Shown: one piece after another, positions 10,201-22,870 of the stretch
Layout of the letters: the number at the start of each line of letters is the position of its first letter
Numbering within the stretch: the stretch's first letter is position 1
NCBI RefSeq assembly: GCF_032854445.1
Contig: NC_088303.1
Span: 22,981,265 to 23,045,264 of the forward strand
DNA from: Liolophura sinensis
Taxonomy: Eukaryota; Mollusca; Polyplacophora; Chitonida; Chitonidae
DNA: 64,000 nt
Direction of reading: 5' to 3'
Program-made: the position numbers and the translations under genes
The notes under the pieces: model-generated
The model's database searches: none
The model's input: only the letters and a program-made list of their open reading frames with translations
What the model was told of the DNA's origin: nothing

Positions 10201-12921
10201 AAAACCTTCAGAACGTTACTGGCATGTACCTCTGGTTAATTACTATGGTACTTGTAATGTAATGTTGAGAACTGTACGTGTACAAGCAGGCACTCATCTT
10301 CATGTACAGACTACTATTGTTGTCATTACACATGTCAAAAGGAAGTTTATCTATAATCTCATATATGTTGTTACACATGTACATTTAAAGATATGAAAGA
10401 CTTACAGCGCAGAAAGTAAAACCAGAGCAGCGACGACAGCGTGATAGCTAAGCAAAGTCCTAATTAGCCTAATCCTAATTAATCCTAATCTCTCTATTTA
10501 GACAGAATTGAAGTATCCATACACTACATGTATATCTATACACTTACAGGTTTCCAGTCTGTTCCAAGCATTCTCAACTTTTACTAGGTTTCTAAGCTAT
10601 TCCAAGGTTTCCCCGAGTGTATTTATACTATACCAAGCGATAAATATAGGTTTTTTATTTCTTTCTTGCTTTATCACTGGAATATTTAGTAAAAATACTA
10701 AGGTTTCTGTTCAACCCCATAATCATTATACTAGACCAATAATATGCAAGACCAATTTCCAAAACAACTTTCAACCAAAACCATTGAAGAACTAATGCTT
10801 TCCACAGGAAATTTTTAAAAATTTTACAGAAAGGTTTTGCTTTAAACATATGACACGCGGGTAACATAATTAAAATTTCACAAGGTGAAGGTAATTACAG
10901 CGTATGTACATGCTCCAGACATTCAAACATCTTTGGAACACACCCACGGATATCCCAAGGAACCCAAATTTTCAACTAAAATTTGGAAGGCATAAGTAAA
11001 CATTTTAAGCAAGTCCATGTGTACTACAACTTTACACAAAACTAAATGAATGACAAAGGCCATTGTATGAATAGTCAGGCATCACTATTTTATTGTGAGT
11101 ACTTCAAAATCACAACTGCAGCATTCATCACATCTATATTACAAACCCTGTACAATTACTGTGGACTTACTCCTTAATATTACAAGTACTATATCACAAA
11201 TGTAATATATATATTACAAATTCTGCACAATGACTCAGGATTACCTTCTTATTACAAACAATGGTACATCACAAATGTAATGTACTAAAAGCATACTTTA
11301 CATGTTCATGTATATTTATGATCCTGCACAATGACTCAGGATTCACTCTGCATTACAAGTTCCGGTCAAATGAAGTGTACAATAAGTCACACTTTACACA
11401 TATATTACACACTTAGGCCGGATTAACTCTTTATTACATACAAACACCTTTGTACAATCTTAATCACAATTATTTTGTACATGTACATGATATGGTGAAG
11501 AAATATCCAGTGAACAATGTACAAAGCTGACATATCCAGTGAACAATGTACAAAGCTGAAATATCCAGTGAACAATGTACAAAGCTGACATATCCAGTGA
11601 ACAATGTACAAAGCTGAATTCTCCGAGAGCAGAATCAATCCAGCTAGGTTTTACTGTCTATTTCCAGTGTGTTGATTTTTCACACAATGAATATGGACTA
11701 AAACCTAATGGAATGAACAGTTGGTAACTCGCCATTACCCCAGGGGTTTTCAGCAGATATTTTGGCAAGTCTTCATAGAAATGATCCTGCCAAAAGCCAT
11801 ACCTACCTAACACACTGACATGCACTTGCATCACTGGGTGTACATCACCTTGTGGTGTTAAAACCCTGACCAAATCACTCAAAGTCTTCTGATATCATCA
11901 TGCCCTGGGATCATGAAGCAATAGTCTTATATCTATGTCAAAATTTCAAATTACTTTAAAATTGTTATTTCTTATGTAACAAAGTTAAAATATTGCTTGA
12001 ATATAACGAAAGTTCTGGGTCGTTTCATGATCCCGCGGCCAGAGGGTTCGACTTAGACTATACATGTACATGTTTAACAACATCTGAGCAGAAAACAAAA
12101 TACACATGCTGAGAGCACCAGTGGAAGTCATCAAGACATATTCAACACAGATCAAAATAATGACTACAATAATATTTCATATACAAGGAGTCTGAAGGTA
12201 AATGTTGAGCTTGAGCTTTCAGTTATATACATGTATGACTAACTATTGCCACAAACCCAATGCCTCCTATATAGTTGTTTCCAGTATCCCACATCTTTAC
12301 TGTACATGTATGTCCCCTAAGTCCTCAACAAACTTGACCAGCATAACTTTAAATCCAAATTGTGAAGATAATCCATAAGATTTTGAAGACTAAAGCACCC
12401 TGCTGAATTAGAAGCAGCTATGGACTTCACAAACGTATAAAATAAACTGTTCACTTTAGAGAACATTTCATGTTATATGCCTACATATGCACTATGTCTG
12501 TGGTGGAATCTGTTCAGGATTTAGGGTAGCATTCTGGAATTACCAGTAAAAGCAGACACAATACAATCATGGAGGACAGAGACAACGAGGACTGCCAAAA
12601 AGATCTTTACTTTCTTCATCTTTCTTTTGATCTGTTGTAGAAGTAGGAGTAAAGATAAGAATCATGTCGGTACCTGTTCTTTTGGCCATAACATAAATGG
12701 CTACATTATTGGCCAAACTGACATGGATATGGTTTATCCCTTGGAAAGGCATGTGTTTGTATTTTGGTGCCAACGAAAATTTCAATCATTAAATTTCGTA
12801 TGTTCCTTTCCCTTATCTCAGCTGAAATTTGTTGTACAGTATCCATAATTTAAGTTTTCAAGCAATATTTTGACCTTGTTGTATAGGAAATAACTATTTT
12901 AAAATGATTTGAAATTTTGAC
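10201..12921. other. Convergent intergenic region
   Basis: AT-rich DNA. At 11503-11618 there are four copies of a 29-bp unit, ATATCCAGTGAACAATGTAC plus AAAGCTGAC. From 11060 to 11420 there are loose repeats around ATTACAAATTCTGCACAATG. Short open frames have no splice or homology support. Confidence 0.5.
11503..11618. repeat. 29-bp repeat, four copies
   Basis: Four consecutive units of ATATCCAGTGAACAATGTAC plus AAAGCTGAC (or AAAGCTGAA). Confidence 0.93.
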
Positions 12922-12927
12922 TTTATT
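12922..12927 (-). promoter_or_regulatory. Candidate PIK3R4 polyadenylation signal
   Basis: TTTATT on the plus strand reads AATAAA on the minus strand, about 380 bases after the PIK3R4 stop codon. It is the first convincing hexamer downstream. Assigned by position only. Confidence 0.35.
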
Positions 12928-13303
12928 ATTCGCTTTGTGATCTTGGGGCTTGGTCTACGTGTATTAGGCACCATGTAAAAAGCCTTTGTTGTTCTCAAGC
13001 AGGCTGTTTAAATGTCCCAGCTTTTCCAGTTTCTTCAGCCTAGTCAACAATAAAGAATATTATTTTCCAGTCCTTGTAGCATGGTCAATGTGAAAGTTAT
13101 TGCATCACACATATCTATTTGGACATCAGACCTGTTTGGATTTTGGTATGCCTTCTCCTTAATTGTAACCGCTAGTCATAATATCTCCACACTTCTCCTC
13201 ATAACATCTTTCAAGAAATCGGGACCAGTTACCACTTCTGACATCATCAGTCAGTATAAGTACATGTAACTTGAGCGCGGCTTGGTTCTGCAGCAGGCTG
13301 TGC

Positions 13304-13505
13304 TCACTTCCACACCTTAACCACCCCATCTCTGGACGCTGAGATGACAAAGCACTGTGTAGCCTGGCAAACGCCAACATCGCTGATTGTGTCATGGTGG
13401 CCCAAGGCCGGGGCATCAGGCGCGCGGCGTGGAATGTCATCATTACCAGCGTTTTTCTTGGTGTAAAATTCCTGGATAACCTCTGTGCCATCAATGACCT
13501 TCATT
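13304..13505 (-). CDS. PIK3R4: PIK3R4 exon 34 (stop codon)
   Basis: Residues 1288-1354 and TGA. Contains [30 protein letters not shown], and the final blade ending [12 protein letters not shown], the conserved C-terminus of VPS15. Confidence 0.97.
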
Positions 13506-16500
13506 CTACAACACAGTCACATAAATACTTCAGTTTCCCATCAATCATAAAGTTCTAATCATTAATCCCACCCTCAATAAAACCAATCATATCAGAAATA
13601 AATGCAGAAATGTGAAAAGACAATTGCTGTTTAAGAGAAAGAAAAGGGTTAACAAAGTGAAACCTGCCATGAACACCTGTGTACTACGTGAAGCTAGTAC
13701 ATGTATGCCAGGTAATTTCAATCAGGCGGACGAAAGGTCGAAGGTAAAACTGTCTGCACCTTTAACAGTTAACAGCTTACCGCTGCCTTGTCACATGTAA
13801 CGTAGATCTGATTATGTAGTTTTGTCATTCATGGGCTGCTTGCACAAAAGGATCATAAGTTTAAGTTGATTTTACATGACTACGATCATGATCGCAGACC
13901 TTAAAATCAATACAATTTTGCCCCAAAGGATTGTAAGCTATGATAGTCGTAACTTACAATCAAAAATTACATCACAATTAACGATCAGTACAAATACACT
14001 TTACTTGCTTTAGATATCTTTAAATGAACTGTTAGTAATTGTCTAGTCCCTCATTGCAAAGTTGTGCAATTTATTTCTCTCAAGATGTTACGAAAAGTTT
14101 TCACAAGTTGCTACATAGCTGCTAAATTATTATGATGTAGAACTCTTTTGAAAATGAAGGAAAGAACAAGTGACTAACTGGTACATTTTCCATCTACACA
14201 GACCCCCACCATTCAGATTTGTCTCACATTATAATGTGCATCAGTCAGAGCTACCAATGAAACAGTTACAGGTGACATAGTCAGTGGCTCACATGGTTTC
14301 TGTTAAAGCTATATGACACAGAGCTGAATTTGAAAAAAGAGATGCATGTGCAAGAAGCAGAACCAACAGTCACACAACATCAGCCTCATGTCTATCACTT
14401 TCCACTTCCTGGTAAGGACTCACCTGTACTTGATGTCCGTTTGACTGCTGGTATCACAGGCTGCCCCTGCCATAACAAAGCTATTTTGAGGTGTAGTCAG
14501 ATCCCAGAACCTCACCCTCATATCTGTCCCCCCAGTGAGCAAAAACACATTGCTATCTGTGTGACCCACATGCATGCCTTGTGTGGAATGGTTACTCATC
14601 TACAAAAGACAATGTACATACTTTGTATAGAATCTATATACTCATCTGATATGCACACCATGTATGGAATGAATAATGATCTGAAATAGACAATGTGCAT
14701 ACCTTGTGTGGAATTGTTACTCATCTGAAATAGACAATGTGCATACCTTGTGTGGAATTGTTACTCATCTGAAATAGACAATGTGCATACCTTGTGTGGA
14801 ATTGTTACTCATCTGAAATAGACAATGTGCATACCTTGTGTGGAATTGTTACTCATCTGAAATAGACAATGTGCATACCTTGTGTGGAATTGTTACTCAT
14901 CTGAAATAGACAATGGCAGTTCCCTATTAAATGGAAATGGTTAAATGAATCGACTGCAAAAGAAAATATCTGCATACCCTAAACAGTTTCATCTGTAACA
15001 GGAAATATGTATGCCCTATATGGACTGGTTAGGCTGGTCCACATTCGGCCTCTGTCCCAAATGCATACCTCAGTGTTACCTTCATGTTAGTATTTTGTGG
15101 GATACTCACCTGTGTTTGGGAGAGGGCAGGGGCACTGCTAGCCCACAATGTTTTCTGCCTGGCCCCTGTCTCCATGTCCCAAATGGACACCTCATTGTTT
15201 CCCTGGACAGAGGAGATGACCCAGGACTGTTCTCGAGGGTGGATTGCCACACGCCTAACCCATGCATCTGGAGACACAACCAAACAATCCATGCTTGTCA
15301 ATGGCACAAAACACACGAGGGCAAATGTCCATCAAAATTGGTATATTACTTTAGCAGGGTTTCTTCTTGTCATCAAACGAAATATAGAATATAAGGTAAT
15401 TTTTTCTCTGAAATGCGGGACAAAGTATCAAAATTTATCAAAAATGGAGAACAAATATAGGACAGATGTATTAGTAGATTTGTGAGGTGTAGTGTCAGGT
15501 AAATCGCTAGGCTGTCCCATCAGCGAACTGCAGTAGAGAATGTCTCATCACTAAGGGCGCAGGTAGATTTGTGAAGTGAGTTTATCAGATAGTGAAAATC
15601 AAAGTGTGAGGTAAATTGCTAGGCTGTCCAATCAGTGAGCTGTAGTAGAGGATGTCTCATCACTAAGGGTACAGGTAGATTTGTGAAGTGAGTTTATCAG
15701 ATACATGTAGTGTCCGGTAAATCCTTAGGCTGTCCCATCAGTGAAAATTGTTCATCACTAAGGGTACAGGTAGATTTGTGAGGTGAGTTTATTAGGGAGT
15801 GTCAGGTAAATCGCTACGCGGTCCCATCCATGAGCTGTAGTAGAGGATGTCTCATCACTGAGGGTACAGGTAGATTTGTGAGGTGAGTTTATTAGGGAGT
15901 GTCAGGTAAATCGCTACGCGGTCCCATCCATGAGCTGTAGTAGTGGATGTCTCATCACTGAGGGTACAGGTAGATTTGTGAAGCGAGTTTATTAGGGAGT
16001 GTCAGGTAAATCGCTAGGCGGTCCCATCCATGAGCTGTAGTAGAGGATGTCTCATCACTGAGGGTACAGGTAGATTTGTGAAGCGAGTTTATTAGGGAGT
16101 GTCAGGTAAATCGCTAGGCTGTCCCATCCATGACCTGTTGTAGAGGATGTCTCATCACTAAGGGCACAGGTAAATTTGTGAGGTGAGTTTATAAGGGAGT
16201 GTCAGATAAACCGTTAGGCTGTCGCATCATTAGTAGAGGATGTCTCATCATTGAGGGTACAGGTAAATCGCTAGGCGGTCCCATCCATGAGCTGTAGTAG
16301 AGGATGTCTTATCACTAAGGGCACAGGTAGATTTGTGAAGTGAGTTTATTAAGTGTCAGATAAACCGTTAGGCTGTCGCATCAGTAGTAGAGGATGTCTC
16401 ATCATTAAGGGTACAGGTAGATTTGTGAAGTGAGTTTATTAGGGAGTGTCAGGTAAATTGCTGGGCTGTCCCATTCATGAGCTGTAGTAGAGGATGTCTT

Positions 16501-19500
16501 ACCACTAATGGTACAGGTAGATTTGTGAAGTGAGTTTATTAGGGAGTGTCAGGTAAATCGCTACGCTGTCCCATCCATCCATGACCTATAGTAGAGGAAG
16601 TCTCATCACTAAGGGCACAGGTAGATTTGTGAAGTGAGTTTATAAGGGAGTGTCAGATAAACAGTTAGGCTGTTGCATCAGTAGTAGAGGATGTCTCATC
16701 ACTAAGGGTACAGGTAGATTTGTGAGGTGAGTTTATCAGAGAGTGTCAGGTAAATCCTTAGGCTATCCTGTGAGTGAGCTGTAGCAGAGGTTGGATGAAC
16801 AGTGGTGGGTGTGACGCCCATATTGATCCTGCCCATATCCTGTCAGCATGACGGCACTTTACTCGCTACTCCTGCTAACGGACGGCCACCATTGTTAAGA
16901 CAGAAAACCACATCATAAGCAAATTACACCAAGTGTTTGCTCAAATGGGCCATAACAAAACAGGCTGCCCTGCTTGCCAGACACAATGCTGCGCCAGTGA
17001 AATAGCTGTACACACCCTGTCACCATGACAACAGCCAGCGACTGCAATCTGGGGGGCAGGTGAGATGCGAGTCAGTATCTGTCGCGCGACGGCGCACTTT
17101 CCATCCCTGATTCAAAGCCAGTTGTAAAATTATGCTCACCTTTGATCACATCAACAATGAAGTAATAGGACACCTGTTCATGTTAATTGATAACAGAGAG
17201 ACTGGTTTTGAAAACCTCGTCAGTTTTTGTGCCTGTTAAGTTTGCTCTGACAGAGGCAATGCCCCTAACACACCTTCTCTATTACCTGCCAGCTCTAATC
17301 AGTTCCCTCACACATCGGATACCTGCCATGAAGGCATAGCACAACAACTGCTGCCGCTGCCACTTCTCAACTCCATGATTAACTTGTCAGAATAAAATAA
17401 TCACAGCATTTCATCACACTCATAAAAGTGATAGAAAAGAACTGACAGGGATATAAATATGTTCATGCATCAATACATGTACTTTGTATGTATAATAATG
17501 TATTTTCTGTCCGGCATTTTATTCCACCACAAAATAAGTGGGTGGAGCTCTTTGTTTAAGTATTTGCAAGTTTATTGAAATCAGGTATAATTACAATTTA
17601 AATAAAACATAAAATGTCCTTGTAAGTAAGTTTTCAGCATCATTCTGTTGAATAAGAAATGTATTTATTTATGTGACTGGTGTTTTACGCCGTACTCAAG
17701 AATATTTCACTTATACAACAACGACCAGCATTATGGTGAGAGGAAACCGGGCAGAGGCGGCGGAAACCCATGACCATCTGCAGGTTGCTGGCAGACCAGC
17801 CCACGTTGTTTTACTGGGTGTATCATAAACACAACACTTCCACGTATAAACTGATCACAAAAATGAAATGCATATGTTTTACTAAAGTAACTTACGGAAG
17901 TATCCAAAGCTTTCAGTGTCATAAAGCTGTCTATGTATACCTCGTCATTATGTACAATTGTCAGCATGTAAATTTTTAAGCAAATGATGTACCCTAATTC
18001 TTCAACCTTTTCAACTGCCTCTGCATCCAATATTTTAAAATATTCTGAGAGAACTATTAATATGTCAAGTGGTGTAGAGATAAAATTTGCACAGTTTTAT
18101 GAAGCTTGCGTCTTTAGTGACACAAACAAATCATTTGTAGCATCATTGTCATAACAATTGTATGCATCAATTCGCTGAAAAAAAGTGAAGGTTGAAGATT
18201 TACGGTGGTAGCGAACACCCAAATAACAACTATAACTATACGGCAACTATAAACACTTGACTTGACAAGCGGTTGGGTCTGGGTCCGCCATGGGTAACTG
18301 AACCCAGATATACCTGAACTGCTTGTGTTGTTAAGAGAAGTCGATTCTACCCCTCCCCCTTCTTCCCTCTCCGGTCTGATAATGCCAGGTATGGAATGTG
18401 CTCACGTTCCCACTCAGGTATCAATGGTAGCTACTAAAGGTAAGTTATTACTTAGTTCACAACTGAGTGGAGATTTCTCTCACTTGATCCCCTTCATTAG
18501 GGAGTTGTATTAGATACAGTATCTATAGCAACCAAACAAACAGACACTAGTGCTTGTCAGAAGGTGGCACACAATGGACTGTCTCTCGGCATAGCCGTTC
18601 TAAAAACAGGCAGGTAAAAGTATCTAGGGAGTGACATAACAAACAGCGACAGGAATCAGGTCATTTTAATGTACACTATCAGAACACCAGACACTACATG
18701 GATATTTTAGTCTTCAAACAGTTATATACAGTTCAATTCAGGCTACCAGGCTTTGAAGGCCTCCATGGGTAAGCAGGTGCTTGTACAGGACACCAGTACA
18801 AATCCATTAAGTACTTCAGTGTTACTGATATCACCCACACAGAACTGTCTAGGCACTGTGTGACAAAGAGGTCCAGAAACAGATGGCTGTATACGTAAAA
18901 CACAAAGCTGCTTGCCTTCTCTGATCACTAAGATAGCCATCTACACTCACTTTGATCCACTTTTCTAACACCGCAGACATTAGTAAGCTTCTTTAGCCGG
19001 TTTAATCAGCCTCTTCTTAATTAAAGTCACAGATACACAGACGTTCAGGTCAGAATATGGACACAGGTGTACAGTAAACCATAAACACAGCTACCTGTGC
19101 AAGTCTCTATTACATCTTCAGCAACATCAACATGTTCTGCTTTTCTTGCATTTTTTCCACTGTTCTTTTAGTTCATGACATGGTAAAACTTAAACGTAAT
19201 CCTCGGCATTCATTAATTTTTGTACAAAATCTACATGAGGATGTTTCACAAGGATATAGATGTAAAGAAGTATTTGTTGGTGGGGAGACAATGCACTACA
19301 ATGCAGTGCTACAATGGCAGAATAGTGAGTATGGTGCAACAACAACGGTCTCAACATCCTGTACATTCAAACATAAGTCATGCAATGAACATAACGGAAT
19401 CATTCATGGATCTTAAGGTTTTTAACCACTTACTTCTTCTGAATGTTGGAAGAATGACGATGACCATGTTAGAAGACCGTCATTTGTTGGAAGAATGACG

Positions 19501-22500
19501 ACGACCATGTTAGAAGGTCGTCATTTGTTGGAAGAATGACGATGACCTTGTTAGAAGGTCGTCATTTGTTGGAAGAATGACGATGACCTTGTTAGAAGAC
19601 CGTCATTTGTTGCAAGAATGACGACCATGTTAGAAGACCGTCATTTGTTGGAAGAATGGATGATGACCATGTTAGAAGACCGTCATTTGTTGGAAGAATG
19701 ACGATGACCATGTTAGAAGGTCGTCATTTGTTGGAAGAATTATGATGACCTTGTTAGAAGATCATAATTTGGTGGAAGAATTATGATGACCTTGTTAGAA
19801 GGTCATAGTTTGTTGGAAGAGTTATGATGACCTTGTTAGACAGTGCTAGAAAATTGTCATTTGTTGGAAGAATGACGATGACCATGTTAGAAGATCATAA
19901 TTTGTTGGAAGAATTATGATGACCTTGTTAGAAGGTCATAATTTGTTGGAAGAGTTATGATGACCTTGTTAGACAGTGCTAGAAAATTGTCATTTGTTGG
20001 AAGAATGACGATGACCATGTTAGAAGGTCGTCATTTGTTGGAAGAATGATGATGACCATGTTAGAAGGTCGTCATTTGTTATTACAATAAGATCAGCTAA
20101 AAACAGGACTCATGTTTCACCAAAACATGCAGGTCACCAAACCCCTCAAAGAATTATTTTAAAGTGGTTTTATGAATATGTTACTCAATATCTCACTGGC
20201 CCAATCAAATCAAATCCTGTCTGCATCAACCTATTTTTAAGTGGTAAATTTTCATGTAAAAATTATTTTAAAAATATCCTAATAAGAGAGTAATAGAGTT
20301 ATTTTATTTTTATCTATTCTCTGGTCAACGAAGCTTTAATAATCGCCCAGACATTCTTTTAATGTCTCAGTGATTATGTGTCTTTCAAAAAAAACATATC
20401 CTGATAAAGAGTAATGAAGCAACTTAATCTATATTGATTCTCTGATCAAGATTAACCTTTGTCACGCGGACATTTTACGCCGTTATTTTGCTGCAAAAAA
20501 TGCTATAAAGTATGACTCAATCACATTGTTCAGTTGAGGTGAAGCAGAATACCGCATCTCAGCTTTCACTCGGTGTGGTTGTAGTACTGCTATCATTGCT
20601 GGATATATGGATAATGTTTTCAAATTCATTGCTAATTGATATTTTTTTTAATCGCCCCATGTTCACATCTTGTAATCGCCATCTGATAACTGGTGACCAG
20701 TATATTTTTCTTTACCTTCATGCAATTATACACGTTTTACACCTCAGCCTCAGATTCAGCCTCAGGTTTACAGTATGTAACATCTGATGGCCATAGAGCA
20801 AGACATACAGAGATAGACAGGATAATCTCATCATCACACCTCAAACCTCCAGGCATTTTTCACTTGGTCATGAAAGTCTGTCAGCCATACAGCCAGACAA
20901 ACACACAGACAGACGGGACAATATCATCATCCCACCCCTAGCCTCCAGGCATTTTTTACTTCATCATGACAGTCTGACAGCTATACAGCCAGACAAACAC
21001 ACAGACAGATGGGACAGTACCATCATCACATCCCTAGCCTTCAGGCATTTTTCATTTCATCATGAGTCTGAAAGCCATACAGCCAGACAAGCACACAGAC
21101 AGACGGGACAATATCATCATCACACCCCTAGCCTCCAGGCATTCTTCATTTCATCATGACAGTCTGACAGCCATACAGCCAGACAAGCACACAGACAGAT
21201 GGGACAATATCATAATCACACCCCTAGCCTCCAGGCATTTTTCACTTCATCATGACAGTCTGACAGCCATACAGCCAGACAAGCACACAGACGGGACAAT
21301 ATCATCATCACACCCCTAGCCTCCAGGCATTTTTCACTTCATCATGACAGTCTGACAGCTATACAGCCAGACAAGCACACAGACAGATGGGACAATATCA
21401 TAATCACACCCCTAGCCTCCAGGCATTTTTTCACTTCATCATGACAGTCTGACAGCCATACAGCCAGACAAGCACACAGACGGGACAATATCATCATCAC
21501 ACCCCTAGCCTCCAGGCATTTTTCACTTCACCATGACAGTCTGACAGCCACAAAGCCAGACAAGCACACAGACAGATGGGACAATATCATAATCACATCC
21601 CTAGCCTCCAGGCATTTTTCACTTCATCATGACAGTCTGACAGCCATACAGCCAGACAAGCACACAGACGGGACAATATCATCATCACACCGCTAGCCTC
21701 CAGGCATTTTTCACTTCATCATGACAGTCTGACAGCCATACAGCCAGACAAGCACACAGACAGACGGGACAATATCATCATCACACCGCTAGCCTCCAGG
21801 CATTTTTCACTTCATCATGACAGTCTGACAGCCATACAGCCAGACAAGCACACAGACGGGACAATATCATCATCACACCGCTAGCCTCCAGGCATTTTTC
21901 ACTTCATCATGACAGTCTGACAGCCATACAGCCAGACAAGCACACAGACGGGACAATATCATCATCACACCCCTAGCCTCCAGGCATTTTTCATTTCATC
22001 ATGACAGCCATACAGCCAGACAAGCACACAGACAGATGGGACAATATCATAATCACACCCCTAGCCTCCAGGCATTTTTCACTTCATCATGACAGTTTGA
22101 CAGCCATACAGCCAGACAAGCACACAGACACACAGGACAATATCATAATCACACCCCTAGCCTCCAGGCATTTTTCACTTCATCATGACAGTCTGACAAC
22201 CATGTGGCCCAGCAGACAAACAGGCAGGACCATAACACCACCACTTTATTTGTTGATTTGACGAGTGTTTCAACACCCTACACTTATCATATTTTATACA
22301 TTACGTAATACTTCACATCATTAGAAAATATCAGATTTACTAGACTTTTGCTTTACACATATAACATCAAGATTCCTCATACATGGAAAGGTCTGGCAGC
22401 AACCTGCAGATGGTTAGAGGAAAAAATTTTTCTTGAGTACCATGCATAATGTCAATAAAATAAATCAATAAATAAAAGTAAATCCAGACATGGTGCCCAC

Positions 22501-22786
22501 AGGGAAAGAAAGCTATATACTGGCTATAAATGACCACTGTGTATGAACTGTGAATGAACAATCTGTAATAATACTGAAGAAATATACGTGTGTTTTTATA
22601 TATTCGAACTTTATTATAATATATGTAATTTGTAACTATGACTGATCTCCATGGCTTAATCTACCTGTATGTATATATAGCTGTCGCAAGATATGTTGAT
22701 ATAGGAAAAGCTCTGAACAACTGTCATGACACGGTGAAAACTAGTAAGCTAAATTAACAAGATGAGTGTATCAGGTTTCTTCTACA

Positions 22787-22870
<84 letters not shown>

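Noticed and set aside
15011..15485. Plus-strand frames of 127 and 133 codons
   Set aside because: They are antisense shadows of PIK3R4 exon 32.
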